A stretch of 64,000 bases of DNA from Cytospora piceicola (taxonomy: Eukaryota > Ascomycota > Sordariomycetes > Diaporthales > Cytosporaceae), in assembly GCA_023375675.1 (NCBI GenBank), contig JALQBC010000002.1:1984001-2048000 (forward strand). Reading direction: 5' to 3'. Each line of letters opens with the position of its first letter. Position 1 is the first letter of the stretch. The notes beneath the pieces are model-generated. The model had not been told where the DNA came from and ran no database searches. It worked only from the letters and a program-made list of their open reading frames with translations. Below are positions 22,441 to 35,000 of the stretch, in pieces. A program made the translations under genes and the position numbers.

Positions 22441-23772
22441 ATGGCCTCACATATAAACACAACGGCAAAACGCCGTCGGAAAGATGCCGGGCCATCAGCT
22501 GGTATTGACATCTCGATTTCGGCTCAACCACAACCACAACCACAAACACCAAGTAGTACACAGTCGCCAGCGGCACCAGCAACAGGATTGCCTCAGACCC
22601 CGCCGGCGGGTTCCTTGCAATTACCGGAAAACATGAGCATGGCCATCCACGAAGCCTTGGAAATCCTGGATCCCACAGAACAGACCCCACACGATATGTA
22701 CGCCATCCTCACGTACGCAGCCGCAGCACACCCAGATGTCGCCCAGATGATGGACCGCTTCGCCCGCTTCCACCGCTCCAGGGTCTTAGGCGAGCAGCGG
22801 CAGCGCGAGGAAGCGGCAGCAATGGGTGTCGAGCCTCGCTTGATCACGATCCCGGCCCCAGCACCTCTGCCCAAGAAGCGCCGTACCGGGCGTCCCCACG
22901 GTTCCTACACCCGGCCAAAGGAGGTCATCGAGGCGGAAAGAGCTTCTAAGGAGGCCAGGAGGGCGGAAATTAGAGCTGCGCGGGAGGCCCGGCGGGCTCG
23001 GAAGACTGCCGAGGCCAGGAAAAAGAAGGAGTCGGCAAAGGACAAGGACTTTGCTTATCTGGTCCGTCGGGCTGAGGAGGAACTAGGCTGGACAGGCAAG
23101 TACGACAATGAGGTGAAGCCGAAGCCGAAGCCGAAGCCAGCGTCGTCCAGCGCCAAGAAGAAGAAAGACTGGTACTACTATAAAGCGACAGATGTGAAGG
23201 ACAGTCTGATGTGGATGATGAAGCAGCTTCTCAGAGAGATGTCCGATAGCACGAGAATGGTTAGGTCAGGGTCCGTCATTATTCAGGCGACGTATGGGAC
23301 TAAAAAGAATGCGCTGTTTGCAATGAGCGGAATCATTCATGCAGTGTTGGTTGATGCGTCCGATATTGGGACGCATCTCAGAGAAAGCTGGTTTGCCGGG
23401 CTTGAGGATGCATTCGAGAAGGCTGTGAGGTTGCTAAGTATTGGAGAGCTGGCAACACTGCGAAAGGACAAGAGGTGGATCAACGATCTGAGGGAGTTGC
23501 TGAGAATCGTGCGAGAACAGAAGCTTGAGGAAAAGACGCTGAAGGATATATTTTCGATGGTCGTTTCGACCGCAGGTAATGGAGGTAGCGAAGGACCAGA
23601 AGGTGAGGACGAGGGGATGTCTGATGAAGAGAGCAGTCCTGGGGTTGAGTCGTCCGAGGAAGAAGACGCAGATGGCGACAGCGAAGACGAAAGTCCCGAA
23701 GAGGAAGAATTGTCGGACGAGGAGAGCTCGGAGGAAGAGACGTCTGACGAGGAGAGCTCAGAGGGTGAATGA
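22441..23772 (+). CDS. Basic/acidic probable nuclear protein, function unknown
   Basis: The protein has 443 residues from the ATG at 22441 (MASHINTTAKRRRKDAG), which has a better context than the in-frame ATG at 22411. Order of regions: an N-terminal basic KRRRK, a Gln/Pro linker, and a short helical block (MSMAIHEALEILD to HPDVAQMMDRF). A basic segment PKKRRTGRPHGSYTRPKE, resembling an AT-hook (GRP core) and a nuclear signal, is followed by a long Arg/Ala/Lys/Glu coiled coil (about 165-210). A folded-looking domain (about 240-375, DWYYYKATDVKDSLMWMMKQ) ends in a Glu/Asp/Ser tail of about 60 residues with repeated SDEESSEEE. This charge pattern suits a chromatin or nucleolar protein (inference). 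The acidic tail offers casein kinase 2-type sites. I do not recognise the family. Confidence 0.75.
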   Translation: MASHINTTAKRRRKDAGPSAGIDISISAQPQPQPQTPSSTQSPAAPATGLPQTPPAGSLQLPENMSMAIHEALEILDPTEQTPHDMYAILTYAAAAHPDVAQMMDRFARFHRSRVLGEQRQREEAAAMGVEPRLITIPAPAPLPKKRRTGRPHGSYTRPKEVIEAERASKEARRAEIRAAREARRARKTAEARKKKESAKDKDFAYLVRRAEEELGWTGKYDNEVKPKPKPKPASSSAKKKKDWYYYKATDVKDSLMWMMKQLLREMSDSTRMVRSGSVIIQATYGTKKNALFAMSGIIHAVLVDASDIGTHLRESWFAGLEDAFEKAVRLLSIGELATLRKDKRWINDLRELLRIVREQKLEEKTLKDIFSMVVSTAGNGGSEGPEGEDEGMSDEESSPGVESSEEEDADGDSEDESPEEEELSDEESSEEETSDEESSEGE

Positions 23773-24401
23773 ACTCCTTGCCTCGCGTATGGGAGCACAG
23801 GAACAACCTGTACGGTGCTACCATCGCTTCCCCATGCGGCTAGTCATGACTGACGGCAAGGATTTGAACGGTTTGCAGAGCTTTGGTCCGTTTGATCCGT
23901 TCGACTCTTGTCCGGACTGACACTTCCTATCCCAGATAATTGTCTGGAGCATGATCTCTCGCATTTGGACTTTCACCCCTGGACCCAGGACGATCCTCTG
24001 ACGCGAGAAACTAATGCCAAAGGACGCAAGTAGTTACACCCAAACAGGCAAGAGAGCAACTTCAATGTCCAGTGGTCTACCGCCTGGTGTCGTGAAACTT
24101 GAGAGCACTTCCCCGACTTCGTCGGCAAACAGCCCCATTCTACTTCAAGAAGAGTTCTCATAAGACAGGTTTCTTTCCAAATCTCAAGACTTTATAAGTA
24201 GTAAACCGCTTGAGGAGTGGTCATCTTTCCTTCTGGAGCCCCCTCCTCTTGGCTGTGGCAATTGTCTTCTGTAAGTGGAGGGAAAATACTGTTGTCTGGA
24301 ATACATGCTATCAACATTTCCATAAAGCCGCAGCTCAACCTATTGCAATAGTGTGCCTAACTACTTAAGTACTAAGTACCTAGGTAGGTATATACCGAGT
24401 A

Positions 24402-24589
24402 CAGTGGCTAACCCCCATATATCAAATCCCTATATATAATAGACCCTTGACATATTATATATATCCAGTGGATGGATTGGCTAACAGTTTATGTGAATCC
24501 TTACACTATATATCATATGTCCCTTACATATCATACAGGTAGGTGGCTTAGATGGGCCATATGATATATTTTATAAGGAGTAGCCACTG
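24402..24589. mobile_element. MITE-like element, Tc1/mariner-pogo type ends
   Basis: The 188-bp AT-rich segment begins CAGTGGCTA and ends TAGCCACTG, a perfect 9-bp terminal inverted repeat that stays partly matched for about 13 bases. Both ends are flanked by TA (24400-24401 and 24590-24591), the target duplication of the IS630/Tc1/mariner group, and CAGTG.. ends are common there. The interior has many ATATAT segments and no ORF, so it would depend on a transposase elsewhere. Identification as a MITE is inference from the structure of one copy. Confidence 0.6.
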
Positions 24590-27500
24590 TAGTCCGGCTT
24601 TCCCGGACCAAATCAAGATTGATGTCTAAGATCCCTGGTAATTAAGGATTTTGATCCACCCGTACCATTATCTACCTAGAAATTCGGAAAGAGATCTAAT
24701 TTGTCATTAAATGCTCAGTACACAGTCATACGGTATCATTCACCATGTGTGACATCTGGTCGGGTAGGCCGACAGGGTCGCTGAAGGACAACCATCAACA
24801 CGATTGCAATTTTGCTTGAATGTCACTTTCTACACTTTCCAGTCCTGGTTTGTGAAATCCATTTGCTGACTTGGTTGAAGAAAACATACTTAGGTAATTA
24901 GCAGACAAAATAACCCACAGCACCCACTCCAGCCTCCTCCAAACCAGAAGCTCCCACATTTTGAGACAGTTTCTCCGTCTACTTCTTTCTCGTCCCCTCC
25001 TTACCTAGAGATATATGTATTCTTTTCTCCACATTTCTATCCTCGATAGCAAGAGGAGACCAGAATACGACAACTTAATATAGAAGCAACTGCTGCGACG
25101 ATACAGAATTCCAGGATCCACCTCCATGGAGGTTCCTGAGGCGGTGAGTACATATCAAGCTAGCCTGGTCACAATTACACAAGCTGCGTCCTTCGTTGTC
25201 CGGGGTTGGGTTTTATGCAGACCAGCTTGAACAGACTTTCGAAAAGCCTACGCATCTCCTAGGTAGAACTGAGCCGTAATGAAGACCGGGAACCCTGGAA
25301 CTAATACTCAGCCTTCAACCACTCAGTCCAGGGCTGTGAGGATCTCCTGATAAATGCAGAAGTCCCTCTCGATGTAACCCTGCTTATGTATCTTGTGTCA
25401 GCACATGGAATCATGTGTTCGTTCAACCGCGGCTAGTAATATTACCCTGTATATACGTGTCGTGAAATATTGGTATGAGTAACTAGTTTTTATAGTCAGA
25501 CCTTGTGCAACGATCACGCTCAACGACAAGAACAGGGAGGTATGATATGTGCTTGACAATAATGTTGAGACTGTACGAATGGGTCAAAACTTTGGTGAGA
25601 CTACGGTATTGGCTGGTGTCCTGATACTTGTCAAAACTTTGTGTGGCACCTCGTCTTCTCGAGTTCAATACCACGTTTCCCCTTATCATAAGAGCTCAAG
25701 TATTAAAATTGTACATAATTAGTGTATAGAGCTCGTAAATCGTGCCACAGACACTTTTTACGCTACGAAGGCTTTAGGGATTCAATTTTACACTTGTATT
25801 CGGGCAAAATCGTACTGCCTGCTCGTATCCTCAACCACTCAAAGTTTGAGGTTCAGACTCAGCCTTGAATCAAATGATTGACTAGAGTTTTGTCCTAGTT
25901 TTGTCCCTAAAACTTCAGAATAAGGCAACCAAAGTATGAGCTATCTTGTTGTTCGCCACCCCTTTACTGACCCATAATTGATGGCTGGGCTACTCGACTT
26001 TCGAGCCAAAGCAGCCTCGAGTGACTATGTAGTCTTATGTGTACTTGGTTATTGAGGCCCAATCCGTTTGGCCTAGTCGACCCGGAACCATCCATGAACG
26101 GAGAGCCCAGTTAAGTTACTATGGGCAAATATTACCTCAAAGGATACATACCTCTAGTCCTTTGCCCGTACCATGTGTCCACGGGTGAGCTGAAACCACG
26201 GATGAGCTGAAAACTATCGGCACTCGGTTTGTACCTATCCAACGTGTTGTCTCGGGGGCCAGACGAGAGCGCTTATCTCAAAGACCTCAGAACGTCGCTC
26301 CGAGGCTACTATCTTACCCTTTCATAGTCATCCGGGTCTCGAAGGATGGCTCCCGACCCAGACTTTATAGGCTGAGGGGTTTCAATCCAGGCTCGTATTT
26401 CAACCAGTTGGGTCACGAAAACCGTGTTGTTGTCATCCACGATGAACATGTCTGCGAGACAGGTCTCTCTTCGTGTCATCTTTCCGGGGGAGGACGGGGA
26501 TAATATTGGGCCACGCGTACGCCTGAGGGCTTGACGGAGGTCGAGGAGGTCAAGTCCACTCGGAGCATGAATTTGCGATCTCCATTTCGAGCCCCCAGCC
26601 TCTGGTTGATCAGCGTGATAGATACCCACGCCGTTTACCTAGAGGCTGCTGCGGGTTACTAACTGACCAGGCGAAGTGGTGTGTGGAACGCGACAGATAA
26701 CCAAAGAGGCCTCGTACCCAAGAGCAGAACAGGTTGACCTCCTCAGCTGGCCCCTCCCCAGTAAACAAGAGCGAGTGAGAGGGAGAGAGGGAGTGAGTGA
26801 GAGTGACCACGAATATGGGCCTTGGTCCTGGTGATAATTTTTGTGGCTGTCAAAATCAGGGTAATGGTCATGAAAGTGTGAAGCTGAGGGCTGACGCAAC
26901 TACTGGGGCTGAGACGATCGATGTTGGGGGCTGAGAGAACAACAAGCCTCCAGATGTCGTTCTGAAACTCGACAAGCCAACGAGAAGGCATAATCACTCG
27001 ACCTGAAAACATTGTTCAGTCAGGCGAACAAGGTCGACGTAACATTAAAAGGCGGTCAGTTAACGGAGAATTGCGGAAGCCCACCGCCACCAGGGGCGTG
27101 TAAACATTGCATTGGTGATGTTGGGGTTGCAGTGGAAATGATAAGAAAAGAAAATCCAGGGGCGAAAAAAACCAATGACGCCGGGGCGATGTATTCATGC
27201 GGCGACGCTCGATCTGGACGAAGACGCGACGATTCAATACAGAGCGGGGAGAAGACGGCGGAAATACGAGTTGATGAGCTGTGGAATCAATCTCAAGTTC
27301 CCTCGGAAGAACCGAGAGGAAGGCGGCCTTGCCGTTCCTTTCCTTACCTTTCCTTTCCTTTCCCTTCCTTTTTGTCTTTGTCGCTTCTATTTTCTTTTCC
27401 CCATCATGTGCCGGCTCATAAGGCTGAAGAATGTACAGGGGGAGCCCGGCACCTCTTGGCTAGATGATCTGTTCACATCTATCTGTACAAGTACATCCCT

Positions 27501-28673
27501 ACCTGGGTTAGGTAGTTAGTTGCCTCCGTTAAGGACATAAGCGCGATGGCTGGAAATAACATTGGGAGGTGTGGAGGGGTAGAAGAGGGGTGGTTAGATG
27601 GGGTGTGTCATGTCAAGTGGTTCTGCATTGTCGGGGCGCATTTCGTGCCCGCGTAGCCGTTCTTCGGTGCCGGCACCTGGGCAAGTGTTCAGTGTGGTAA
27701 GAGATCACATCATCAAACAGCGTACAGTTAGCTTCCTCCAATGAGACCATGTTGTCAGACCCAAGGGGCTGGGCCAGCTGTCTCACTCGAACTTATCTAG
27801 ACACCCAGCTACTTAGTATTTACCAAGCAGAAGAGCCTCCAAGGTTGTGCCGGCGGGAAATAGGGTGGCAATCAAAGTCCTGTGCCACAGAGCATCATGT
27901 TTGAGCTCCCCGTGTATGGGTATCAGTCGATGCGGCTCATTTTCAGCTTGAACATTCAAGTGTATATACCGCACCGTATGCCTTCTCTTCGCGACGGGGC
28001 ACACTTTACTGTGTAATATGGTGAGGGCTGCGGACATGACCCCTGAAACACCTGGGCAGTTTTGAATCCGGGCCAACGAGGAGCTTGGTACAATGCTGTA
28101 CTGTACTTACGGGGTCTCATAGGGCTGAACTCCGTCGGAACACTGCCAATAGGTACCTGAGCAGTTGCTGTACTAGGCAGGTGTAAGGATGAAATGATCC
28201 ACAGCTTAGTGTCGGCCGGTCCAATTTTTTCTCGCTTAGATATGCTGGGTATACCTACAGAGGTAATTACTGCATGACGGTGTGTGAGATTGTGAGAGAG
28301 TGTGTGAGAGAGTGTGTGTGTGCCAGGTACTTATTAACCCAAACTTAAAGGACGGACTGGGACGGATTTGACCAATAAACATCTTCCGTGACGATATATC
28401 ATGATTTAATGGGCACAAAATACATATGTACGTACTTTTGTGTCTCTTTCAAGGTTGTACGTATATGCAGATATGTACATGATGCAGTTGATGTGACGCG
28501 ATGCACACCAATCTCACATCACAGCAGCCGCTTGACGCGTGACTACCGCCTGCCCGCCTTACCCTTGGTCGGCCTTTTACACACAGACAGATACCTGTCT
28601 TGCATATCAAGATTCAAAGACCGGCGATATTCCCTTCCCTTCTCAACCGTGTGCTTATTGTTGTTGCTGTCCT

Positions 28674-28750
28674 TGATGATGATGATGATATTATCGTTGT
28701 TGTTGTTATTATTATTGTTATTGTTATTGTCATCATCATTGTTATCATCA
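28674..28750. repeat. Mixed trinucleotide microsatellite
   Basis: GAT, GTT and ATT triplets run on for about 75 bases and finish with CATCATCATT. Confidence 0.85.
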
Positions 28751-29361
28751 GCATCCAGACCTCTCAGTGAGTGCCACAGGCAGTGAGCACTTAGGGGCGG
28801 TCCCTTGAGGCGGTCTCTCGAGGTGGTCCCTTGACGGTCCCTTTACGGTCCCTTGACATTGAATCCTTTTTGGGCCCTACGTTGACGACCAATGGGCAAA
28901 TTATGGACAACTGGGCAGACTGACGGACTGACGGACGGCCAGACACACAAAATATCGACCGCCGATGACCCGGGCCTGGTTCGCTGTCCATTGATGATGG
29001 GGGCTCATCTCAGCTGAAAGGAGGACCCGCTAACGCTCGTTAGATCCGACCTACACACACATACTTCACAGTAAGTACACACTGGCCAACTGGAGATTGT
29101 GGAGCCCGTCGCAAATCGGCGGCGCACGATGGGACGGACATCTGGACTTCCTTCCAACGATTTGCCCACTCGGCTGTACGACAATCAATGTCTTTGATCC
29201 CCAGGGCTGACCGGCCCCATGTCATCCACTGCCCATTGACCATCAGAGGAAGAAGTTGTCGGTCTGGTCGCAAACCACATGGACTTACTACTGCCTTACT
29301 ACCTGCTACCTATTACAAACCATCGTCCATGACATCGTTTGACCTGGAGGCCGTCTCGTCC

Positions 29362-29366
29362 GGAAT
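29362..29366. other. Target-site duplication (left copy) of the LTR element
   Basis: GGAAT directly abuts the TG of the left LTR. The same five bases follow the right LTR at 35349-35353. Confidence 0.9.
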
Positions 29367-29496
29367 TGTTGCTCTGTGTGTTGTTGTTGTGATTAAGGTC
29401 AGCTAAACTAAAGGACGATAGAATCGTTAGAACTAACCTAGGCACCTAGTGCGCTGCCTGGAAGAACGCACGGGCTAGCTAACGGCTCGCGTAACA
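29367..29496 (-). repeat. Left LTR (element 3' LTR)
   Basis: This 130-bp direct repeat differs from the right copy at 9 positions, all transitions. It ends GTAACA, where the right copy has GCAACA. Confidence 0.95.
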
Positions 29497-29599
29497 CACC
29501 CCCTTAGGTAGCACACTCGTGCCGGTGCTATATTGCCTAATTAGGCAATTAAAATATGTGCTATAGTATTGAGGTTTCCTACCTTATATAGCGCGATTA

Positions 29600-32500
29600 T
29601 CGCTTTTCTAATATTACAGGGCCTTAAATGGGCTGTTTCTGATCGTTTATTTCTATATCGTTTTCGTCGCCTATAGCGCCTTAGACCTTCTGACAGCTTA
29701 AATCTGTTCTTATCATCTGCTAGCTTTAATCTCTGTTCCGGGCTTTCCTGACTTCGAGGCTTAGTATACGTATAAATTCCTTATACTTTAGCCTGTCTAG
29801 GCCCTTCGTAAGGCTATTAGTAGCTATCTCGTTCGTTCCCTTGTAACGTAGGTCGAACGTGCTTTTAGCAGTCTGTTCTGTAATCTATTTATAACGTAGA
29901 TTAATATATCTGGTCTTAGCCGATCCCTATAGATTTAGTACTATAGCCTGGGCGTTCCGGCTGTTTATAAACAAAAGTAATAGAATCTTTTAAGGTAGGC
30001 CGAATTCCTTTACGAAGGCCTTTAACTAGATTAAGGCTTAACCGGCTAGCGTTAGGTTAATAAACTTAGCTTTTGAGGTAGACAGAGTAACGATAGTCTG
30101 TAGCTTAGATTTTTATATTATAGGGGCTTTTCCGAAGAAGATTATGTATCCTTTAGTAGACCTTTTAGTAAGGGGATCGTCGGTAAAAGCGGTATCGGTA
30201 TAGTAGCTAAGAAGCCGGTTTAAAGGTAGTTTTCTTTCGAGGACGATAGAATAATAGATACTACCCGTTAAGTACCGAAAGAGATGTTTTATTAATAAGA
30301 AATAATCCTCCGTAGGCTTAGAATTAGCCTTATAGAGCTGATTTATAGTGAACGTAGTATCCGGCCGGGTATTGATTAAGAGCTAATTTAAGGAGCCGGT
30401 CCTCTTTTAATATAGCTTTTTCTTTACCTTATTAGGGACCTAATACTTAAGCAGTTAGAAATTAGCTGGCTATAGCGTGTAAACGGCGTTTAGGCTTCTG
30501 TAGCTATAGTTCTCGATAATAGCCTTTATATATTGCTCTTAAGATATTGTAACTATACGGGTATTACGATTCCGATAAAGGTAGATGTTTAAAAAGCGTT
30601 TAAGCTTACTTAATCTCTTTAAAAGGAATACGTCGTTAATGTCGTCTGCTATTTATTTAATGTCCTTCTTATTTCTCGCTGCGATAAGTATATCGTCGAC
30701 GTATAAAATTAGTAGGATGCCGAGCTTCTCGTGCTTGAAAAGGTATATATCGATATCGAATTGCTCGAAACTAAGCCGGATAAGAAGGGGAGTGATCGTT
30801 TAGAACTACTATCGAGGGCTTCGAGATAGGCTGTAGAGAGTCTTTTTTAATAGCTACTACTTCCGAGAACTATCCTTAAATCTAGGCGGTTAATATATAA
30901 ATATACGGACCCCTTCCGGGATCTTTATATTAAGAAAGGCTGTCTTAAAATCGAACTGCTTAGTTTCGAGATCTATAATGGCTATATAGGAAAGAAACAG
31001 CTTTATAGAGGTTAACGATACTACGGCGACGTAGATGTCTTAGATAGCCTAGTTCTAGTTATCCTTATAATTTCTACAGATAACGAGATAGGCTTTAGCT
31101 TGTGGTTCCTTTAAGGGGTTATTAGGGTTTTTCTTCTAATCGAAAACCTACTTCGACGGCAGTACCTGATCCTTAAGGTTTAGTTTCTAAAGGGTGTAGA
31201 CCTCTTTATCCCTTAATTTACCTAGCTGTTTTAAGCAGGCCGGGGCTTATCGTCGCTTAAAATCGTCTTTTTGCGTAGCCTGTTTAAAGTTCTTTAGTGT
31301 CCCTTTTAATTCGATAATATAGGCGACTTTTGTCGTCGAGAGATATAAGGATTCTACGGCTAATTCGTAGTATTAGTAAGGAACCTTTACGGCTAGTAGT
31401 ACTGTAGATTTAGTGCTTTTGCTTAGGTCTTTAGCCTTGCCTTTGCCCTTGTGATTAAGGCTATTCTTGCCTTTAGTATTAAGGCCTGTAGGGTAGAAAC
31501 GCTTTTCTAAATGGCGTTTCGAATTCCGAGCTGCCCGGGAGGGAAGTTTTCGTTGTAGGGGGTCTGGTAGACTATTTTGAATGTGTGAAGGTAGTAAGGG
31601 ATAGTCTTTTACGATAACCTCTTTAGGTATAACGCTGTCCTTGACGTTATTTAGAATGTCGCCTTCTACCCTTTTAGATCGATTAAGAAGGTCGTTAAAT
31701 CGAACGTACTTTTCGTTAACGGGCGGCGCTATCGTTGTCGCGTTCTAAGGCTCGATTTATAGGTCTGGTTTAGGGGTAGGCTGTTATGTAGCCTGTAGCC
31801 CTCGGTTAGGTCTATACCGATTGTAAGATAAAGTCTTTTCGGAAGGAAGGTTATTAATAAGTAAGGTTTTCTCGATTTCCTATTGTTAATCGACCTGGTT
31901 AATAGATTTCTGTTCTGGAAAGGGGATAAAATTAAAGTAGGTATAGGCCTCGGCTTCTATTTGTTTTAGGTCTTCGAGGGACTGATCGGGAATTTCTATA
32001 ATATAATTAGGAACCTTCGAGCCTTCCGGTAGCTTTATCTCGTTATAATTACGCTCGACGATCTTTACTATAGCTATATAGACGATAATGTGTTCCTCCG
32101 GTGACTAGAGCTAAAGGATCTTTCTTTTTAATTTATCGTAGCTGATTAATTTAGTTTTGGTAGCTGTTAGGGTGAATTTGCTTTAGCGTTTCTCTTTCTT
32201 CTTATAGACGAAGGTATTACTTCCGAAGATGTAAATGTCTTTAATTGTAAAGATAACAGACTAATTAAGGCTTAGTTTCTTAGCTATTACGGCGTACGGA
32301 GACTTAAAGCTATTGTAGATCTTCGTAGGCGTTAGATTTATAACGTAACAGGCAGTGTCTACTATAAAGGGCTATAGATAGTAAGGGAGATAGGCGGCGT
32401 TAAGAGCGGTCCTGGCCTTCGTAACTAGGGTTTTTCCGGCCCTCTCGGAAGCTCCGTTTATCTATAGGGAATAAGGTACGTTAAGAAGTAACTAAACCTA

Positions 32501-35000
32501 AGTCTTCCGGGCTTACCTTTTTAGTTTCGAGTTTTAAAAGAGGTGACCTATTAAGCTAAATTCTATACTATTATCGTATCTATAGGCGAAGAAAGTATAA
32601 CTAGATTGTTGCTCGAAAAAGGTATAAAACCTGACTATCTTATCGTAGGCTTTTAACTTCTTTCGGAGGAAGCGGACCTAATAATACTTAGTTACTTCGT
32701 CGATGAAATAGAGTAGATACCGGAAGCTTAAGTAGCCTTCCTCTTTAAAATCGACTATATTAAAGCGAATAAGCTATCCCGGAAGAGTGTATTTTAAAGG
32801 ATTTAAGGTCTTTCTATATATATTTGTGGCCTTATTTAGGAGATAAGGCTTATAAAGACCTTCCGGGTTTTATACTTTAATACCGGTTTAACTATAGGCG
32901 GCTCTAACTACGGTTTCGTTAGCGTGTATTAAACGATCGTAGGCCTTTTTATATTTAATTTTAAAGAAGGCTAAGAAAGAAAGGATATTACCTAGGATAG
33001 GTAAGGGCAGAGATATAGGCTAAAAAACAAAAACGTTTTAGATTTAGGCGATTTTAGCGACCTTGTATTAGGTGCCTTTTTATATAAAACGGTCCGTGTA
33101 GCTGTCGAAAATAATTCTATATTCTCGAAGTCTGCCGCTAGAAATCAGGTTATAGGAGCTAGAAGGAGAGTACTTTGCTTTGTTAAGTTTAACGATAACT
33201 TTAGATCTATCTAACCTTAGAAGGTAAAGGGAAACGTCGCTACCTATAGTGATGTAAGTGGTTTATCTATTAGCTGATTTAAATTTATCCGGGATCTTTA
33301 AGGTTTATACCTGAAAAAACTACTTTAGGCTATTAAAGAGAAAGTCCGAGGCCCTTAAGTTAACTATTAGGTCGTTAAGGCTAACCTCCTTTTTAGCGAC
33401 TATCGAGGAAATTTACTGTTTAAAACGCTAGTGGGATAAAGCGATCGCTATATAGTTTCGTTCTCTTATAGCCTGGCCGGCTATATTGCTAGTTCCTGAT
33501 CCGAAAACGTAAGAACCTTCTTAAGCCTTCGGCTGCTATTGATTCTGATTCTGTTAATATCGATCTCGGCTTCGAGAACGGTTACGTTAAGTGCCCTTTT
33601 ATTCCGGGTATTGTTTATATCGATAATACTTTCTATACCTTTTAAGAAACCTCGTTCTATAGTAGTTATAGCCCTTTTACTGGAAGCCGTAGTAATCGTG
33701 GTATTATAACAGCGTAGTTAGTATATTTTTATCTACTTCCTTTAGGTTAGGCAGTGCTTAGAAGACCGTATCTTAATCTTTCGACTTCGAGGCTAGTAAG
33801 CTGAATATATTTAAATTAGACTTAAGACGTCTATAGCTAAATTAGCGTAGCGCGGCTACGACTAGGCTAAGGGCTTTCTCCTGGCTTTTTTCGTGTAATA
33901 TAGCTTCTATTAGGCTATTTTAAGAGAGATTTCCGGTTTCGAATTCGCGTTCTAAGAAGGGAAATGCTTTAGGTATAGTGTCTTCTAGTTTCTTAAAGGT
34001 ATAAAAGATAATGAATTTATCCGGGGGATAAACTTTTAGTTCCGTTATCCGACGATAGAGATACTAGTGTTCTTTTTAAAAGGCTTTAAGGCTGTCGAAA
34101 TCGGCCCGGCCTCGTTTTATAAAGCGCTATATTAGGTTGCCGATATAGTTCTTAGAATCCTTAGGTATAACTAAATAGATTTTCGAATAGATTATATATA
34201 GGTTTATCTCGTTAAACTGAAGGCCGGCTATACGAAAGCGATCTCGAACGTCGATTACGCTGCCTGTAAGTATAACGGCAAGGGAGCCTCGCTCGTACTT
34301 CTACTTCGCGTAAGTATCGGAATTCTCGTTATTATTCGGTGCGGGAACTAATCGGTTAATATATTTATCGAGATTATATATATAGGTTACGCCTCGAACT
34401 AATAACTTTTAGTTTTTTAAGTTAGATTTACTTTTTAGCTTTAGGATTTTACCGGTTAAATTTAATATAGGCTGTTCTATAGCTTTCTTTAAGGGCTTTA
34501 ACGGCGCCGGCGGTAATAGAGATAAAGGTAGATGTAGCGGTCGAAGTAAAGATAAAGGGGAGGGGGAAGGTAACGGTAAAGGCGATAGTAACGGTAACGG
34601 GGAAAGGGAAGGCGATAGTAAAGATAACGGTAGTATAAGTTTTTCTTGTTTTAGCGAGAAAAACGAGTTGTCTTCTGCTTTAGACCGATCGTAAGGTATA
34701 TCGGAAGGTTGATTATTAGGGTTAGGGTTAAGGTCGTCTGCTTCTATAGTAGGGTCTTATGGATCTCGAGATTGGTTAGCTTAATTAGATTAATATACCT
34801 TCGTATAAGGTAAAAGTGTAAGAGAGAATAGGCTAGTAAGGCGCGAAAGGCTTAACGACTGTCCTTCTGCTAATTTTAGTGCCTTCGGTGTCGAGGGAGG
34901 TTTTATTATAGAACTAGTAGGTTTAGAAGATGACCTTTTATTACTTTAGTTAGCGGAAAGCTTCGAAATACCTTAAGAAATATCGTTAGATAGATTATAT
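29600..35000 (-). pseudogene. Degenerate gag-pol of the Copia element
   Basis: Reading right to left, the likely gag part (about 33.4-35.0 kb) is unrecognisable except for a Pro/Leu-type repeat encoded by GGTAACGG-like units near 34500-34640. Integrase fragments at 32.4-33.1 kb show IVDFKEEG and FIDEVTKYY with the catalytic Asp residues still in place. Reverse transcriptase at about 30.5-31.2 kb keeps LYVDDILIAARNKKDI. RNase H and the C-terminus occupy 29.6-30.1 kb. Within about 60 codons after QTIVTLST there are five stops, two of them readable as W or Q codons changed by one G-to-A or C-to-T step. Coordinates are approximate. No functional protein can be made. Confidence 0.85.

Larger units (their letters stand above)
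23773..29361. other. Gene-poor 5.6-kb stretch with MITE-like element and microsatellites
   Basis: No convincing gene was found. The content is a MITE-like element (24402-24589), a TACCTAGGTA tract at 24362-24393, (CCTTT)n at 27334-27373, a GT/GA run at 28280-28322 and a GAT/GTT/ATT trinucleotide run at 28674-28750. Two adjacent minus-strand frames at 26309-27012 are discussed as a weak candidate. Confidence 0.5.

Noticed and set aside
22621..22760. Loose similarity of MSMAIHEALEILD..HPDVAQMM to the proteasome tether Cut8/Sts1
   Set aside because: The resemblance is limited to one helix pattern; the rest of the protein lacks the conserved Cut8 core, so I did not use it.
30585..30803. Plus-strand 72-codon frame in the Copia element
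   Set aside because: It is the reverse complement of the reverse-transcriptase YVDD region; the element is coded on the minus strand.
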